Below are positions 53,104-64,000 of a DNA stretch of 64,000 nt, in pieces. Position 1 is the stretch's first letter; every line of letters starts with the position of its first letter. The translations under genes were made by a program, and so were the position numbers. Below the pieces are notes generated by a model. That model saw only the letters and a program-made list of their open reading frames with translations. It was not told the origin of the DNA and did not search any database. Source of the stretch: Prostheceraeus crozeri (taxonomy: Eukaryota; Platyhelminthes; Polycladida; Euryleptidae); contig CAJQUW010009206.1 of the NCBI GenBank assembly GCA_907163375.1, positions 1-64,000 on the forward strand. The letters run 5' to 3'.

Positions 53104-54416
53104 ATTCTCCAATCCTTTCTAATCGGCCGATTACTTGCCGATTTGTGGACTTTTGAAGACTTTTGTTGATTTTCATTCAGATTTGGTGAGTGATCGAAAG
53201 ACAAGATTTCAAATATATAAAGTATACCAGATTATTACATGGTTGTAGAATCGTATTTCAGAATCCCTTCTATATCTGATAAAATTTGTTTCCGCGGAAA
53301 ATCTTGGTAGAGAGGGATTCTATCGCGGATATCTGTCGTCCTAATAATCTGGCATACTTTATAACGGATAGAGGATAGCTATACGATTCTCTGACATAGC
53401 TCGTGAAATTATTTGATATATCCCTCGGGATTCATCAAATAATTCCCCTCTCTATATCCCAGAGAATCGCATAGCCATCCTCTATCCATTACTGTAATTG
53501 GATAAATTTAACTCTACAAGCATATACATTGAACTACTAATCTAAATTCAAATGACTTCTTTTTATCATTCCAATGATTGAAAACAACTGAATTCTCCCA
53601 TTCTCTGATTTGAAATAGCCATTTGAATATATGCGCAAATTATGATTGAAAAATCAATTATTATATATAGCATTATCAAGATTCACTCCAATGTCTTCTT
53701 GCTCAGAACAAAGGCATATGAGCATTTAAAAGTAAATGTAAATAGCTACCAACTGAATGCAATTTTTGATGTATATGTGCAAGTGAACATGCATAATTTC
53801 ATATTTGTAGATGTCACGTATTCATAATTCGAAACATGCAACGCGTGCCAGCTTTTCAAACTGTAATTATGACTCGCACCCGCCAAGGAAATTTCCATGT
53901 TATCAATAAATTATCTCGGCAATAAAATGTCTGGAAAATTATATAGTAAATTATAGTATAGTAAGTAACTACGAGTCACTTTAGACACTTTCGACATAAT
54001 AATAAGGGTGGTTTCTGTCATTTCACGCCATCATTGGTTAGAAAATGGATCGGTTGATCCGCGTCTCTATTATTTTAAGGTTTTTAATTATCGTTGTGAT
54101 TTTGATTGAAATGAAAAGCTCATGTAATCACATAAAATAAACTTCTTACTGTATATTTCGGTCACCAATATTACTTCTACGAGTAACAAGTAGCCTGCTA
54201 GAATCTAATCAAAAGCCTTTGATGAAAATTAACTCTATGTGGGGATAGACTTCTATTGCATCACCCGCCGGCTGCCGTGAAGGTCTCTACAGCAGCGACA
54301 ACGTGCATGGAGTAAACAAACATCGACTGCTTTGCTCGCTTTGCATCAGAGTGAAATCTCTCTTCTCCTTTGTTACTCGTAGCAAAGCTGCTTGGTCATC
54401 ATCCTAAGTTTGAAAC
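53104..54416. other. Gene-free stretch with two adjacent foldback elements
   Basis: About 53218-53365 (arms AAGTATACCAGATTATTA and complement) and about 53366-53495 (arms GGATAGAGGATAGCTATACGA and diverged complement) are foldbacks side by side. Nothing else is recognisable to 54416. Confidence 0.55.
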
Positions 54417-54533
54417 ATGCCTCAGTCCTGTGCAGTTTTTGGGTGCAACACAAATAAGAAAATTTGCCCAGATCTGAGTTTCTTTTCAATACCCGAAAAA
54501 TACTCTGACATCCAAAGACAGTGGATCTGAGTG
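54417..54533 (+). pseudogene. THAP-domain start fragment
   Basis: 38 codons beginning MPQSCAVFGCNTNKK, then LSFFSIPEKY and IQRQWI, the first half of a THAP zinc domain (C-x4-C and RQW). It ends in a TGA where the domain should continue. Possibly a relic of another P-type transposon. Confidence 0.65.
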
Positions 54534-54569
54534 ATCTCTGGAGAAAATTTCACAATAAACTCGAACACT

Positions 54570-55560
54570 AAAAATAAAATTCCTTAGTGTGCACTGATTC
54601 CTGTGTACCGCAAGGGTCTGTTTTAGGCCCCTTTCTATTTGCGGCATTTACGTCAACTACTGACTTCAAGTCGAGCACCGTACAGTGTGTTAAATACGTT
54701 GATGATGTTACAATAATTGAGAAAATTGACTCATTATCACAGTATCCTCTACAAACTGATTCAATTAAAGAAAAGTTTTTTAATGCTGGACTTATGCTAA
54801 ATTTGAATAAAAGTCAGGAACTGTTTGTTCAGAGATCCACTTTACGAGTTGACCTGATGTTTCCACCTATTTTTGCTCGAGTGTCTCAATTATGTGTTCT
54901 CGGTTTTGTGTTTTCCGACTCTCTGTCTTAGCAAGATCAAATAAGTACCATTTTGAAGACTTTATATAGTCCGCAAAGACTTTATATAGTGCGTTGTTTG
55001 AAATCTGTGCTCAGCAAAAGGGACCTGATTACTGTATATCATGCGATTATAACTTCTCTTTTCCTGTATGCAAGTCCTACGTATGGTAATTTACCGAAAC
55101 TCTAGATGGCAAAGCTTGAGAGGTTTCAGAAGAGAGCCCATCGACTAATTTGCAGAATTGATTGTTTTTGTGACGCATTTCCTCCATTAACTTCAGTTTT
55201 CAAAGAGCGTGGACTTCAATTTTTAAAGTTTTGTGAGAAATTTTCAACTCATCCGCTGCATGACATGGTTCCAATCCGACTTCCAAATACTGGACACCTT
55301 CGGGTTCCTTTCTCATCAACCGCTAGACGCTCGAACGCTTTTTTCCCATGGATTTGTGGTGTTGCAAATGTCACGACCAACGATTTCTTGTGATTAATAT
55401 TCATCTTTACTTATTGTGGTCTCATAAATACTCTTTAGCAAATTTTGTATTTCTTGTGTATTTTTGGTCTGAGTTTTAATATGTCGAATTGGTTATACGT
55501 TTATTTTGTGCATGTGTATATCTGACTTGTAAATTGAAATGTATGATTTTCATATGCAAA
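54570..55560 (+). pseudogene. LINE 3' fragment
   Basis: Two pieces of a non-LTR element: RT core VPQGSVLGPFLFAAF with KYVDDVTIIE (54587-54931), and a C-terminal block KLERFQKRAHRLICR...HDMVPIRLPNTGHLR (55106-55393). A frame break and a short repeat (GACTTTATATAGT) lie between. It ends near a (TC)n tract at 55572. Confidence 0.75.
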
Positions 55561-55648
55561 ATATAAACGTTTCTCTCTCTCTCTCTATTATAAAATATGG
55601 CCAGAAGCCAAAGAAGGACAGGCTATCAGCACGTTAAAAAGCAAGCTA

Positions 55649-56075
55649 TCAATGCACAAAATTACAGTAGGCTATATGTCGGTAAAGCTCTGGTGTTCGC
55701 TGATCTGCACCGGGTGCTTTTGCCAAAAAAGATGCGTGCATAGCGATGGACATATTGTCTAGCACTCCCTGATCCAAGGAAGTAGCTTGAAAATCAGAGT
55801 TGTAAGTGATACATCCATTATAGCGTTTTTCATCAGCACTATTTTGTTCAAGGCAGCAAACACACTCTCTTGATGAAGGCATAACTTCACAGTTTGTACA
55901 TAAACACCATGACGATGATGTCAATAACCGCCGGTCGTCTGGACAAATCACTTTGGGGATGCATGTCCTCTTCAGTCTCTTCAGTTGGATGAGCGACACC
56001 TGCTTCAGAATACTCGCCTTTTGTTTTCCTTGACACTTTACTGGGCTCAAACGCATACCCAATTATTTCTTTATC
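55649..56075 (-). pseudogene. P2X7-C-terminal-like domain gene fragment
   Basis: An exon opens after TTTTATTACAG at about 56075 with KEIIGYAFEPS. A frameshift near 55940 leads to SSSWCLCTNCEVMPSSRECVCC and later CITYNSDF and ELYRHIAYCNFVH, the Cys-rich order of the P2X7-C-terminal-like domain widespread in animal and transposon proteins. It stops early at 55649. Host gene relic or mobile-element cargo is undecided. Confidence 0.6.
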
Positions 56076-56109
56076 TGTAATAAAATGACAACAATTATTC
56101 ATAAATTTA

Positions 56110-57976
56110 TTAATGAGAATGAGATCAGGCTTTCAAGTGAGTATTTTTTTCAGTTTCACTTATTTGTGCCCTTATTTTGTAAAAGTGTTATTCATATTCA
56201 TATTCATGCGTAATTCGACATTAATTTTCATTTTTGAAATTATCTTGGAATTAGAATCACTTGTCTTGCTGATAAGACGACATAATGAAGGTTAGAATAT
56301 AATGTGAGCTGAGACTGATCCAAAAAATTTGTGCCATGATATTATTCGACAGATGCGAGTCATAATGTAAGCTTAAAATTTACATGTATTTAGATGATTT
56401 TGTGATTAGGTTACTCTAAAAATCGTTTTGGACGCTCTAACGAAAACCTCAATTTGAATGTGAAATATTAATAAAACCAGGTAACAGCAAAAGTCTATTT
56501 TTGAGTTTTGAGTCCATTATTTTTTGTCATTTATTTTCTTTTTTGAGTTTGATACTTTAAAAAAAATGAAGAAAGTAGGATACAAGTGACAAATATATTC
56601 AATGCAATTATTTTTTTGCATTTTTCAAGACACTATTCGATGGGACACAATGCATTGGACTCATATCTGGTATAAAATTAATTTGATGTCTGGTATCAAA
56701 TTAATGCTATCTGGTATCAAAAAAAGGCGACAAAAATTTATCATCGTCATCGCGTTCATTAGTTCATTGCGCTTAATTCATTTAGTTCATCGCTAATTCG
56801 TAATTCTGACAAAATCGTAAATTATGCTGTATTAATGTAAAATATGAAACTATGGGCATTATCATAATACTGTATCAGAAATCTAATATGTGAAATACTC
56901 AAGTGAAATATCGTAAAATTATATCATCTGGTATCAATAAAATCAATAAATGCGATAAACATTTATCATCTTCATCGCGTTCATTAGTTCATTGCGCCTT
57001 ATGCATTCAGTTCATCGCTAATTCGTAGTTCTGACAAATTCGTAAATGATGATATTGATGTACTAATGTAAAATATGAAAATTTGGGCATTGTCCTGACT
57101 CTTTATTATAAATCTACCGCACCAAAATGAAGCAGGATCCCTTACTTTCTTTAGAAGCTGCCATGATCGATTACTTGGCGATTCCGCTTGCTGTTTCAGC
57201 GTCAGCAAGGGGCGAGTCCGCGGCTGATATCAATAGGCTCTACTGTTTGCTCCTTTGACTTCCCCGAATGACGTCACGAGAATACTTTCATCGGCTCCGT
57301 GTGTGTTAATGCATCTCGATACGAACGAATGAATATGCACACAGCTCCTTAAACATCATGAGCTATCTAAACAGGGTAACATGAAAAATTTGGAGGACTG
57401 GGTCTTTAACTAAATCCGTAATTTTAGTACATGGAAAACGTCGATTTTAGATGAATTTAAAAGGAATAATCGGCCCGATTAATCGGCTTCCTTCCACTGA
57501 TTAATCGGTAATCGGCTGATTATCAAAATCAGTAATCGGACCACCCCTAGAACAAATCAGGCCCTGAGTAGGTAATCAAAAATCAACTTTATTTTTGCTA
57601 ATTGAATTAGGCTGTATGTAGATCAGCTTATTTTCATGAACAGAAAGTACTAACTCACATAATGCACTACCTCTCGTCAGCTACCATTCCTTTTTCTTAA
57701 ATAGACCTACTGAAACTGTTCTTAAAGGGTGCTCATTATTCAACGCAACAACTTGGAAGAAGACATTCTTATGATATTCATGTGGTAAACTGGGTTGAAT
57801 CGGATAGTTCTTGCGGAATTTATTTAATTGCTTACGCATAATTGACATGGCGTAAATTAATGCACCGTATGAATTTATGATGATTGCTTTTAGTTTCATT
57901 GCATGCTAAAAAATTTGACCGACTTACTGATCCAGTTGATTGTGTCATAATTTTTGTACAACCTATTAACCATTAA
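56110..57976. other. Gene-free stretch with tandem duplication
   Basis: About 56695-56860 is repeated at about 56935-57095 (TCATCGCGTTCATTAGTTCA and surroundings). About 57450-57550 has ATCGG-rich sequence ending GGACCACCCCTAG, like one end of a hAT-type element. About 57250-57330 resembles about 63680-63750. No gene is supported. Confidence 0.5.
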
Positions 57977-58254
57977 GGGCCGTATGCACCAACAATAGCT
58001 TAGCCACAGATTTAACCTGTGGTTTGTTAACCAGATGGCTATATTTAAAAAGCAGGCGATATGCACCAAGTTTAATCCTCGATGGATAGTAAACCATCGA
58101 TGGTTAATTTATCCATCATGAAGTGTGACGTTTTAGCGTAATAGTTCTATTTATAGTAATTACGCTATCATTCTACGTCAGCTCAGAGGATAAAAAGTGA
58201 AGTCTCCCTCAGAAAGACAATAGGAGAGCATGACTCGACAACGGGCGAGGAACT

Positions 58255-58970
58255 TCACTCCGGCTGAGGCAGTACATTGATCGAAAAATAGTCTTTTCTG
58301 CTGCGATAAAGCTCCGATACAGATGTTGCCTATTTTCACATGAGTGTCATCCACAACTCCAACAACTCCAGGAAATCTGCGTTTTTGGAAAAAATCGGCG
58401 GCAATTTCTTGGCGCTCTTGTACAGATGGGAGTTGAATAAGGCACTACTGAAAGTGCACCCTCTATGAAAGAGACGGAAACGCGCCTACTGCAGTTTAGT
58501 GCACCCTAAAACAACGGCGCATTCTCCCGCAAACGATGACTACGCACATTACACCGAAGCGCGCACTCGGTGTAATGTGCGAAGACGAAGACGAAGACGA
58601 AGACACAAAGACACTCATTTATAACTATAGGGAAGAACGAACGGCATTCATTCTGTTGATTAAATCATGTTGTTCTCACATGCATTTTAGGGTGCACTAA
58701 ACTGCAGTAGTGCCGTTGAATAAACCGACGAGCAGCAAGAGCAATAACATTAGACACACGAACTATTCTGCAAGCTGTATTGAAATAGTTGAACCAGATA
58801 ACAAAAAGTCGCTTTAGTAAAACGAAATCGTTGTCTAAATTCCTCTTCGCCAGACGAATCCAATATTCTATCGGGACGAGTTTTGCAATTGTTCTCTTTG
58901 AGCGCGTTCCAATTTGTGAAAGCTGGTTAAGATAATCATAATGCTCAAATGGATCTATTTTCATTTGCAT
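58255..58970 (-). pseudogene. Harbinger transposase remnant
   Basis: Minus strand: an N-terminal helical part (58970-58724), interrupted by a nested element, then RQEIAADFFQKRRFPGVVGVV...DTHVKI (about 58440-58340), the first catalytic block of DDE_4-type Harbinger nucleases, where a DGTHI-like motif reads DDTHV. Later catalytic blocks are missing. Confidence 0.65.
58441..58714. mobile_element. Nested MITE with 9-bp target duplication
   Basis: 274 bp with ends GGCACTACTG/CAGTAGTGCC and an inner AGGGTGCAC repeat. Perfect duplication GTTGAATAA at 58432-58440 and 58715-58723. It contains a palindrome (CACATTACACCGA...TCGGTGTAATGTG) and (GAAGAC)n. Nine-base duplication suggests the Mutator class. 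Confidence 0.85.
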
Positions 58971-60019
58971 GCATATAATGGTGAGTCTATAGCTTTATCG
59001 GTGAATGATCGAAACACTGCTGTCTGACTGAAGTTCTAAGGATTTTTCGTTCCTTTCATGTCAACGTCAGACAATTATCATATTCTACTTCAGTGATTGG
59101 TCGATACAAACAATGTTCGTCTTATCCACAGCTTTAACCCACCCCCTCAGCGTGGTTATATTTCGCTGGTTAAGTTTGCAGTTAACTGCGCGGTTATCCT
59201 GATGGATAAGTTGGTGCATACGAAACATTAACCTGAAGGATGAAGTCAGAGTTAACCATAGTTATTTATTGGTGCATACCACCGTTGGTTAGATTAAAAG
59301 TTAACCGTGCGATTAGCGTATTAACCGCGCGGTTAACTGTTGGTGCATACGGCCCTAAATGAATTGGATCTAAGTCAACAATGAGCCGCGTCGTAAATGA
59401 GGTTTGGTGGACTATGTACCAGGGATGCGGAGTTGGGGTCGGAGTCCTATCATTTTTTCTGGAGTCGGAGTCGGACTCCGGCATATTACTAGACCCGAAA
59501 TATAATACAAACAAATTATTTATTCTTGTGCATATAGCTGTCACTGTCTTGATGTCAACTTTCTCCGTCAAACAACAGTACAGAGACAGCAGTGCATGCA
59601 TAGCTTGCAATAGTTGAGGGCATGAACCGTGATAGTGAAAAAGGATTGTGAAAACGCCTTTGATAGATATCACTTTGTATATAAAGAATAACACCAAGGT
59701 ATTCATGATGACCCGATATATTTCGCCGGTTCTGGACGTGGGACACACCGGAATGAATGCTGACAGAAGCGTAGTGAACATCGTTATAGGTTAACACGTG
59801 ACAAGAAGTAAAAATGAATTCTAAGGTAGAAAATAATGTCAATGCGGATAATACTGATAGACAGAGTGCAGAGTAATACATATAAAAGCACAAAAAGGGA
59901 GAAAGAAGCTAAAGAAAACACCAGAGAAGTCACCAAGGCAGCAGTAAGCTAATGACAGTTTCTTTTTGAATGCACAAGTCAGGTTGTTTTACACTGATAA
60001 AAAGTGCTTCCAAGACACA

Positions 60020-61237
60020 CTAATGCAGTCTTCCGCGACATCTCCTCAACACAGTAAAGCATGACTTGGCTGGCTTTGATGGGGTACATTGCTGTAAATG
60101 ACGAGTGATGGCGCTTGCAGCTTTGGAACGTCGGTCCCCGTTCAGCAACCACCGTGGCACATGCTCAGAAATCCTTTGAGATAGTCTCCTCTCTGTCCGA
60201 CCGACATACTTGCTACCGCAAGTACAGTTGAACTGGTACAGTACGTTAGATTCGGCGTCCAATGGGATTCTATCTTTGGGATTCTGGCACAAGAGTGGTT
60301 TAGTCACTGGAACCACCCGCAGCTCCACGGTAGAGTAAACCGCGCTTACGTCCTGTCTTAGTTGCCGTTTGATGTAGTTGTTCAACACATCTCCTTTGAA
60401 TGGGACCCGAAGTGTGATGATCTTCTTCTTCGGTCCAAACTGTGGATCATGGGAGCGTAAAATACTATGCCTGTCGATAAGGCTCTGAGGGTAACCGTTG
60501 AGAAGAAGCGTACGGCATATAAATTCTTTCTCGCGAGGTAAAGCTGTTGGAGAACAGATACGGTTCGCACGGCAAAACAGAGTCTTGATAACACCAATCT
60601 TATACGACAGGGGAGCGAAACTTTTGAAGTGCACGTAGAGACCAGACCATGAAGGCTTGCGGTAAACCGATAGATCCAGAGAACCACTCTTGCTGCGACT
60701 AACTAGAACATCGAGGAATGGCAGTTTTCCGTTAAGCTCCATCTCACAAGTAAGAGTTAAATTTGAATGGATGCTATTGAGACACTTGATGAGAATGTCC
60801 ACACTGTCCTCATCTCTACAAATTACAAACACATCATCCACGTAGCGAGCATACAGTCTGCAGTGTTTGCGGATGCTGTTAGATACTTTCGATTCCAGGT
60901 ATCCGAGGAAGATATTGGCGAGTACCGGGCCCAAGGGACTGCCCATCGCGATACCATCAATTTGAAGGTAGTATTTCTCGTTAAAGAGAAATTGCACATT
61001 TGATACGGCCAATCTCAACAGGCGCTTGAGACCTGAGAATGGGACAGGAAGTTGAAGTCCATGGGTCAAAATGATTTCTTCTATAATATCAATAGTATCC
61101 AACAGTGGGACATTCGTGAACAACGATACAACATCGTAGGAAGCCATCACGTTACCATCCTGGATATTAAATTCTCGTAAATCATCGGCAAATGTAAAAG
61201 AGTCTTTTACCGTATGACCACTTACTGCCTTCTCCAG
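60020..61237 (-). pseudogene. Penelope-like RT/GIY-YIG gene, left arm of palindrome
   Basis: About 405 residues shared with the + copy: SYDVVSLFTNVPL, GIAMGSPLGPVLANIF, the catalytic ARYVDDVFVICR, a LPFLDVLVSR block, then CTCGSKYVGRTERRLSQRISEHV (GIY-YIG-type endonuclease) at the end. The front third, with the YGLPKIHK region, is missing, and the open frame's first residues come from spacer DNA. Translation agrees with the + copy throughout the shared part. Confidence 0.85.
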
Positions 61238-61268
61238 AGGCCTCAAGATCTTGTTGTGAGAAGATGTT

Positions 61269-62690
61269 GTGAGGGCTCTGAAGCAATTCGTCAGCGAAAA
61301 CGTCATTTCCGAGTCGGCTTTCAATTTGGTAAAGCCTCAAGGATCGAAGATTCCTCGCTTGTATGGTTTACCGAAAATCCATAAGCAAGCAGTTCCCCTA
61401 CGCCCGATCTTAAGTATGTGTGGATCACCTCAACACAAATTGGCTAAATGGTTGGTTTCGATCTTGAGACCTGTGGAGAAGGCAGTAAGTGGTCATACGG
61501 TAAAAGACTCTTTTACATTTGCCGATGATTTACGAGAATTTAATATCCAGGATGGTAACGTGATGGCTTCCTACGATGTTGTATCGTTGTTCACGAATGT
61601 CCCACTGTTGGATACTATTGATATTATAGAAGAAATCATTTTGACCCATGGACTTCAACTTCCTGTCCCATTCTCAGGTCTCAAGCGCCTGTTGAGATTG
61701 GCCGTATCAAATGTGCAATTTCTCTTTAACGAGAAATACTACCTTCAAATTGATGGTATCGCGATGGGCAGTCCCTTGGGCCCGGTACTCGCCAATATCT
61801 TCCTCGGATACCTGGAATCGAAAGTATCTAACAGCATCCGCAAACACTGCAGACTGTATGCTCGCTACGTGGATGATGTGTTTGTAATTTGTAGAGATGA
61901 GGACAGTGTGGACATTCTCATCAAGTGTCTCAATAGCATCCATTCAAATTTAACTCTTACTTGTGAGATGGAGCTTAACGGAAAACTGCCATTCCTCGAT
62001 GTTCTAGTTAGTCGCAGCAAGAGTGGTTCTCTGGATCTATCGGTTTACCGCAAGCCTTCATGGTCTGGTCTCTACGTGCACTTCAAAAGTTTCGCTCCCC
62101 TGTCGTATAAGATTGGTGTTATCAAGACTCTGTTTTGCCGTGCGAACCGTATCTGTTCTCCAACAGCTTTACCTCGCGAGAAAGAATTTATATGCCGTAC
62201 GCTTCTTCTCAACGGTTACCCTCAGAGCCTTATCGACAGGCATAGTATTTTACGCTCCCATGATCCACAGTTTGGACCGAAGAAGAAGATCATCACACTT
62301 CGGGTCCCATTCAAAGGAGATGTGTTGAACAACTACATCAAACGGCAACTAAGACAGGACGTAAGCGCGGTTTACTCTACCGTGGAGCTGCGGGTGGTTC
62401 CAGTGACTAAACCACTCTTGTGCCAGAATCCCAAAGATAGAATCCCATTGGACGCCGAATCTAACGTACTGTACCAGTTCAACTGTACTTGCGGTAGCAA
62501 GTATGTCGGTCGGACAGAGAGGAGACTATCTCAAAGGATTTCTGAGCATGTGCCACGGTGGTTGCTGAACGGGGACCGACGTTCCAAAGCTGCAAGCGCC
62601 ATCACTCGTCATTTACAGCAATGTACCCCATCAAAGCCAGCCAAGTCATGCTTTACTGTGTTGAGGAGATGTCGCGGAAGACTGCATTAG
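61269..62690 (+). CDS. Penelope-like RT/GIY-YIG protein, partial, right arm of palindrome
   Basis: 473 residues: RLYGLPKIHK, PLRPILSMCG, SYDVVSLFTNVPL, IDGIAMGSPLGPVL, ARYVDDVFVICRDE (catalytic YVDD), LDVLVSRSKSGS, and CTCGSKYVGRTERRLSQRIS with HVPRWLL (GIY-YIG-type endonuclease). It reverse transcribes and inserts its element. The usual N-terminal 150-200 residues are missing, so it is 5'-truncated. No hammerhead repeat was seen next to it. Confidence 0.85.
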   Translation: MRALKQFVSENVISESAFNLVKPQGSKIPRLYGLPKIHKQAVPLRPILSMCGSPQHKLAKWLVSILRPVEKAVSGHTVKDSFTFADDLREFNIQDGNVMASYDVVSLFTNVPLLDTIDIIEEIILTHGLQLPVPFSGLKRLLRLAVSNVQFLFNEKYYLQIDGIAMGSPLGPVLANIFLGYLESKVSNSIRKHCRLYARYVDDVFVICRDEDSVDILIKCLNSIHSNLTLTCEMELNGKLPFLDVLVSRSKSGSLDLSVYRKPSWSGLYVHFKSFAPLSYKIGVIKTLFCRANRICSPTALPREKEFICRTLLLNGYPQSLIDRHSILRSHDPQFGPKKKIITLRVPFKGDVLNNYIKRQLRQDVSAVYSTVELRVVPVTKPLLCQNPKDRIPLDAESNVLYQFNCTCGSKYVGRTERRLSQRISEHVPRWLLNGDRRSKAASAITRHLQQCTPSKPAKSCFTVLRRCRGRLH

Positions 62691-63348
62691 TGTGTCTTGG
62701 AAGCACTTTTTATCAGTGTAAAACAACCTGACTTGTGCATTCAAAAAGAAACTGTCATTAGCTTACTGCTGCCTTGGTGACTTCTCTGGTGTTATTCTTT
62801 ATATAAAAAGGATTGTCTTTTCACTCGGTGATTTAATTGAGAAGACAAGCCCTCCTAGCCTCGATCACACCTACACACCAAAGGTCACATCAGAGACGAA
62901 GATGAAATACTAGTTTGTTTGAGAACATTACTTCTTATCCTCACGTGATGGCTCCTCCAAACTGCACATTAAAATGGAAAGTGTACTCATATTTTTGGTG
63001 AAAGATTGGGGATTTCCCTGCCTAGTAGAGACTGGAGAAAAACCGTGTATAGCACACATCAACAAGATGAGAGTTGTAGCATCCAGCTTAAAGTGACATT
63101 TGATAGATTTGACTTATTGATAGATTAGATTTGACTTTCATCGAAAATGATTGATAATTGATGCAACAATGATTACTAAAAATAGGTTCAGGTGAGCCGA
63201 TAGTGATCTATGATGTAAGTTGTTAGTCTATTTAAAAATCTAGGCTTTATATACTTGTCACCCGAAGTCGGAGTCCTATGAACACCGGAGTCGGAGTCGA
63301 AGTCGGAGTCCTATCATAATGATAGGATTCCGCATCCCTGCTATGTAC

Positions 63349-64000
63349 ATCGATGAATGTAATCCAGTTGAACATCAATGATTTGTCTCCAGAATATTGT
63401 GCTCCTGTTGACTGAAATATAGAATCGTGTTCATGGGACATCAACTGTATTAGATGTCGTGACTATTCACTAGATGTTGCGCAAATTTGACGATTTAAGT
63501 TGACTAAACCTACTATCATTACCAACAACTTACCAGACGCCACTTCACGCTCAGGTTGGAATGATTCTTTCATTGCAAAATTTATAAAATCATGCGTCTT
63601 TCTGTCTGTTGTTCACTGTCTCATTGAGTCACTGTCTGTCGCTGTATGCTTCACTCTTTAATAACAGCAGTCAGACAACGATTCGGAGTGACGTCACGAA
63701 AGTGTAAACGTCGAGTTATTTGTGTGGGAGCATCTCGTTCAATTCTCATGATGACGGTGAATTTCCAAGAGCTGGTGTATTCTGTGCACAGAGACTTTAC
63801 AGGTAGCTAAAATAAGAGCATGCTGTGTTGTTTTCGACGTGTGTGAAGTTAGCCGTACCAATATCCGTACCACATCGAAAATCGCGTGTGCCACTCTCAA
63901 AAACAGCATTTACACATAATTTTAGAGTGTGCCAGCTTGTGCCACCAGAAATTTTTCAAAATGATGCAGCAGTTTGCGAGAAATCGTCCATCAAAACTTC
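63349..64000. other. Right flank, no gene seen
   Basis: No supported coding region. About 63680-63750 (GGAGTGACGTCACGAAAGTGT) resembles about 57265-57300, suggesting a shared repeat or promoter-like CRE motif (TGACGTCA). Confidence 0.4.

Larger units (their letters stand above)
57977..59355 (-). mobile_element. PIF/Harbinger element
   Basis: Terminal inverted repeats GGGCCGTATGCACCAACA at both ends with target duplication TAA (57974-57976, 59356-59358). Additional inner repeats of the type GGTGCATAC occur. It contains a broken transposase and a nested element at 58441-58714. Confidence 0.88.
59919..62792. repeat. Near-perfect palindrome of Penelope-like sequence
   Basis: Arms about 59919-61237 and about 61478-62792 are inverted copies around a spacer of about 240 bp; mismatches appear only at the inner edge (TTGAGGCCTC against TTGAGACCTG). 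A 220-base insert in the left side (about 59697-59918) separates a further short match (TATAAAGAATAACACC). Confidence 0.85.
59420..63340. mobile_element. hAT-like element with GGAGTC arrays and 8-bp target duplication
   Basis: Ends CAGGGATGCGGAGTT and GATTCCGCATCCCTG, flanked by a perfect duplication CTATGTAC (59412-59419, 63341-63348). GGAGTC hexamers lie inside both ends (about 59430-59480, 63265-63320). Same design as 42119-44479. It contains an inverted pair of Penelope-like genes and no transposase. Confidence 0.9.

Noticed and set aside
60767..61003. 78-codon ORF repeated inverted at 61707-61943
   Set aside because: Antisense shadow of the Penelope-like reverse transcriptase on both palindrome arms.

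Overview
The window reads as metazoan nuclear DNA, probably from a marine invertebrate; no species can be named from it. Host-type evidence is a secreted PAN/C-type-lectin gene, a thrombospondin type-1 exon with GT-AG borders, a spliced THAP/P-element transposase and many animal transposon families. There are no bacterial-style operons, rRNA genes or functional tRNA genes.

Region 1 (about 1.2-19.4 kb) is a very AT-rich Polinton/Maverick (adintovirus-like) endogenous virus element of about 18 kb. It has inverted terminal sequence (core 1528-1740 against 19205-19421). Gene order: a membrane protein, an unknown protein, a penton-like minor capsid protein and a packaging ATPase on +; a protein-primed DNA polymerase B and a possible clamp-like protein on -; then a fibre-like coiled coil, a pVI-like protein, the major capsid protein, a pX-like protein and a phospholipase-A2-like/integrase fusion on +; an adenain-like protease on -; and an accessory gene on -. 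The set covers genome replication (polymerase), integration (integrase), capsid building and maturation (capsid proteins, protease) and packaging (ATPase). The polymerase has one frameshift and two in-frame stops, and the capsid gene has a frameshift near its start, so this copy looks partly decayed. Its strangest trait is a swarm of about 26-36 bp GC-rich double-hairpin mini-elements, found between genes, in the terminal repeats and in frame inside several genes. I saw none outside the element. Most element genes share a T-A(3-6)-TG start context.

Region 2 (19.4-20.2 kb) holds the truncated end of a host-type Cys-rich gene abutting the element's right end.

Region 3 (about 21.5-53.1 kb) is a large inverted duplication. 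The left arm (about 21.53-32.93 kb) and right arm (about 44.86-53.10 kb) each carry a copy of the PAN/lectin gene. Each arm has insertions that the other lacks, so the arms act as empty-site controls for each other. The left arm has a Penelope-like element with hammerhead-ribozyme terminal repeats, itself carrying a mariner-type transposon (26933-28692) and a foldback element. The right arm has a P element (48956-51427), a LINE fragment, a SINE-like unit with a hammerhead-like motif, and a small ribozyme-like insertion. Between the arms lie Penelope relics, a decayed LINE (about 37.4-40.95 kb, -), a thrombospondin exon and an 8-bp-TSD hAT-like element (42119-44479).

Region 4 (53.1-64 kb) holds foldback elements, a THAP fragment, a LINE 3' fragment, a P2X7-C-terminal-like fragment, a PIF/Harbinger element (57977-59355) with a nested 9-bp-TSD element, and a second hAT-like element (59420-63340) containing an inverted pair of Penelope-like genes.
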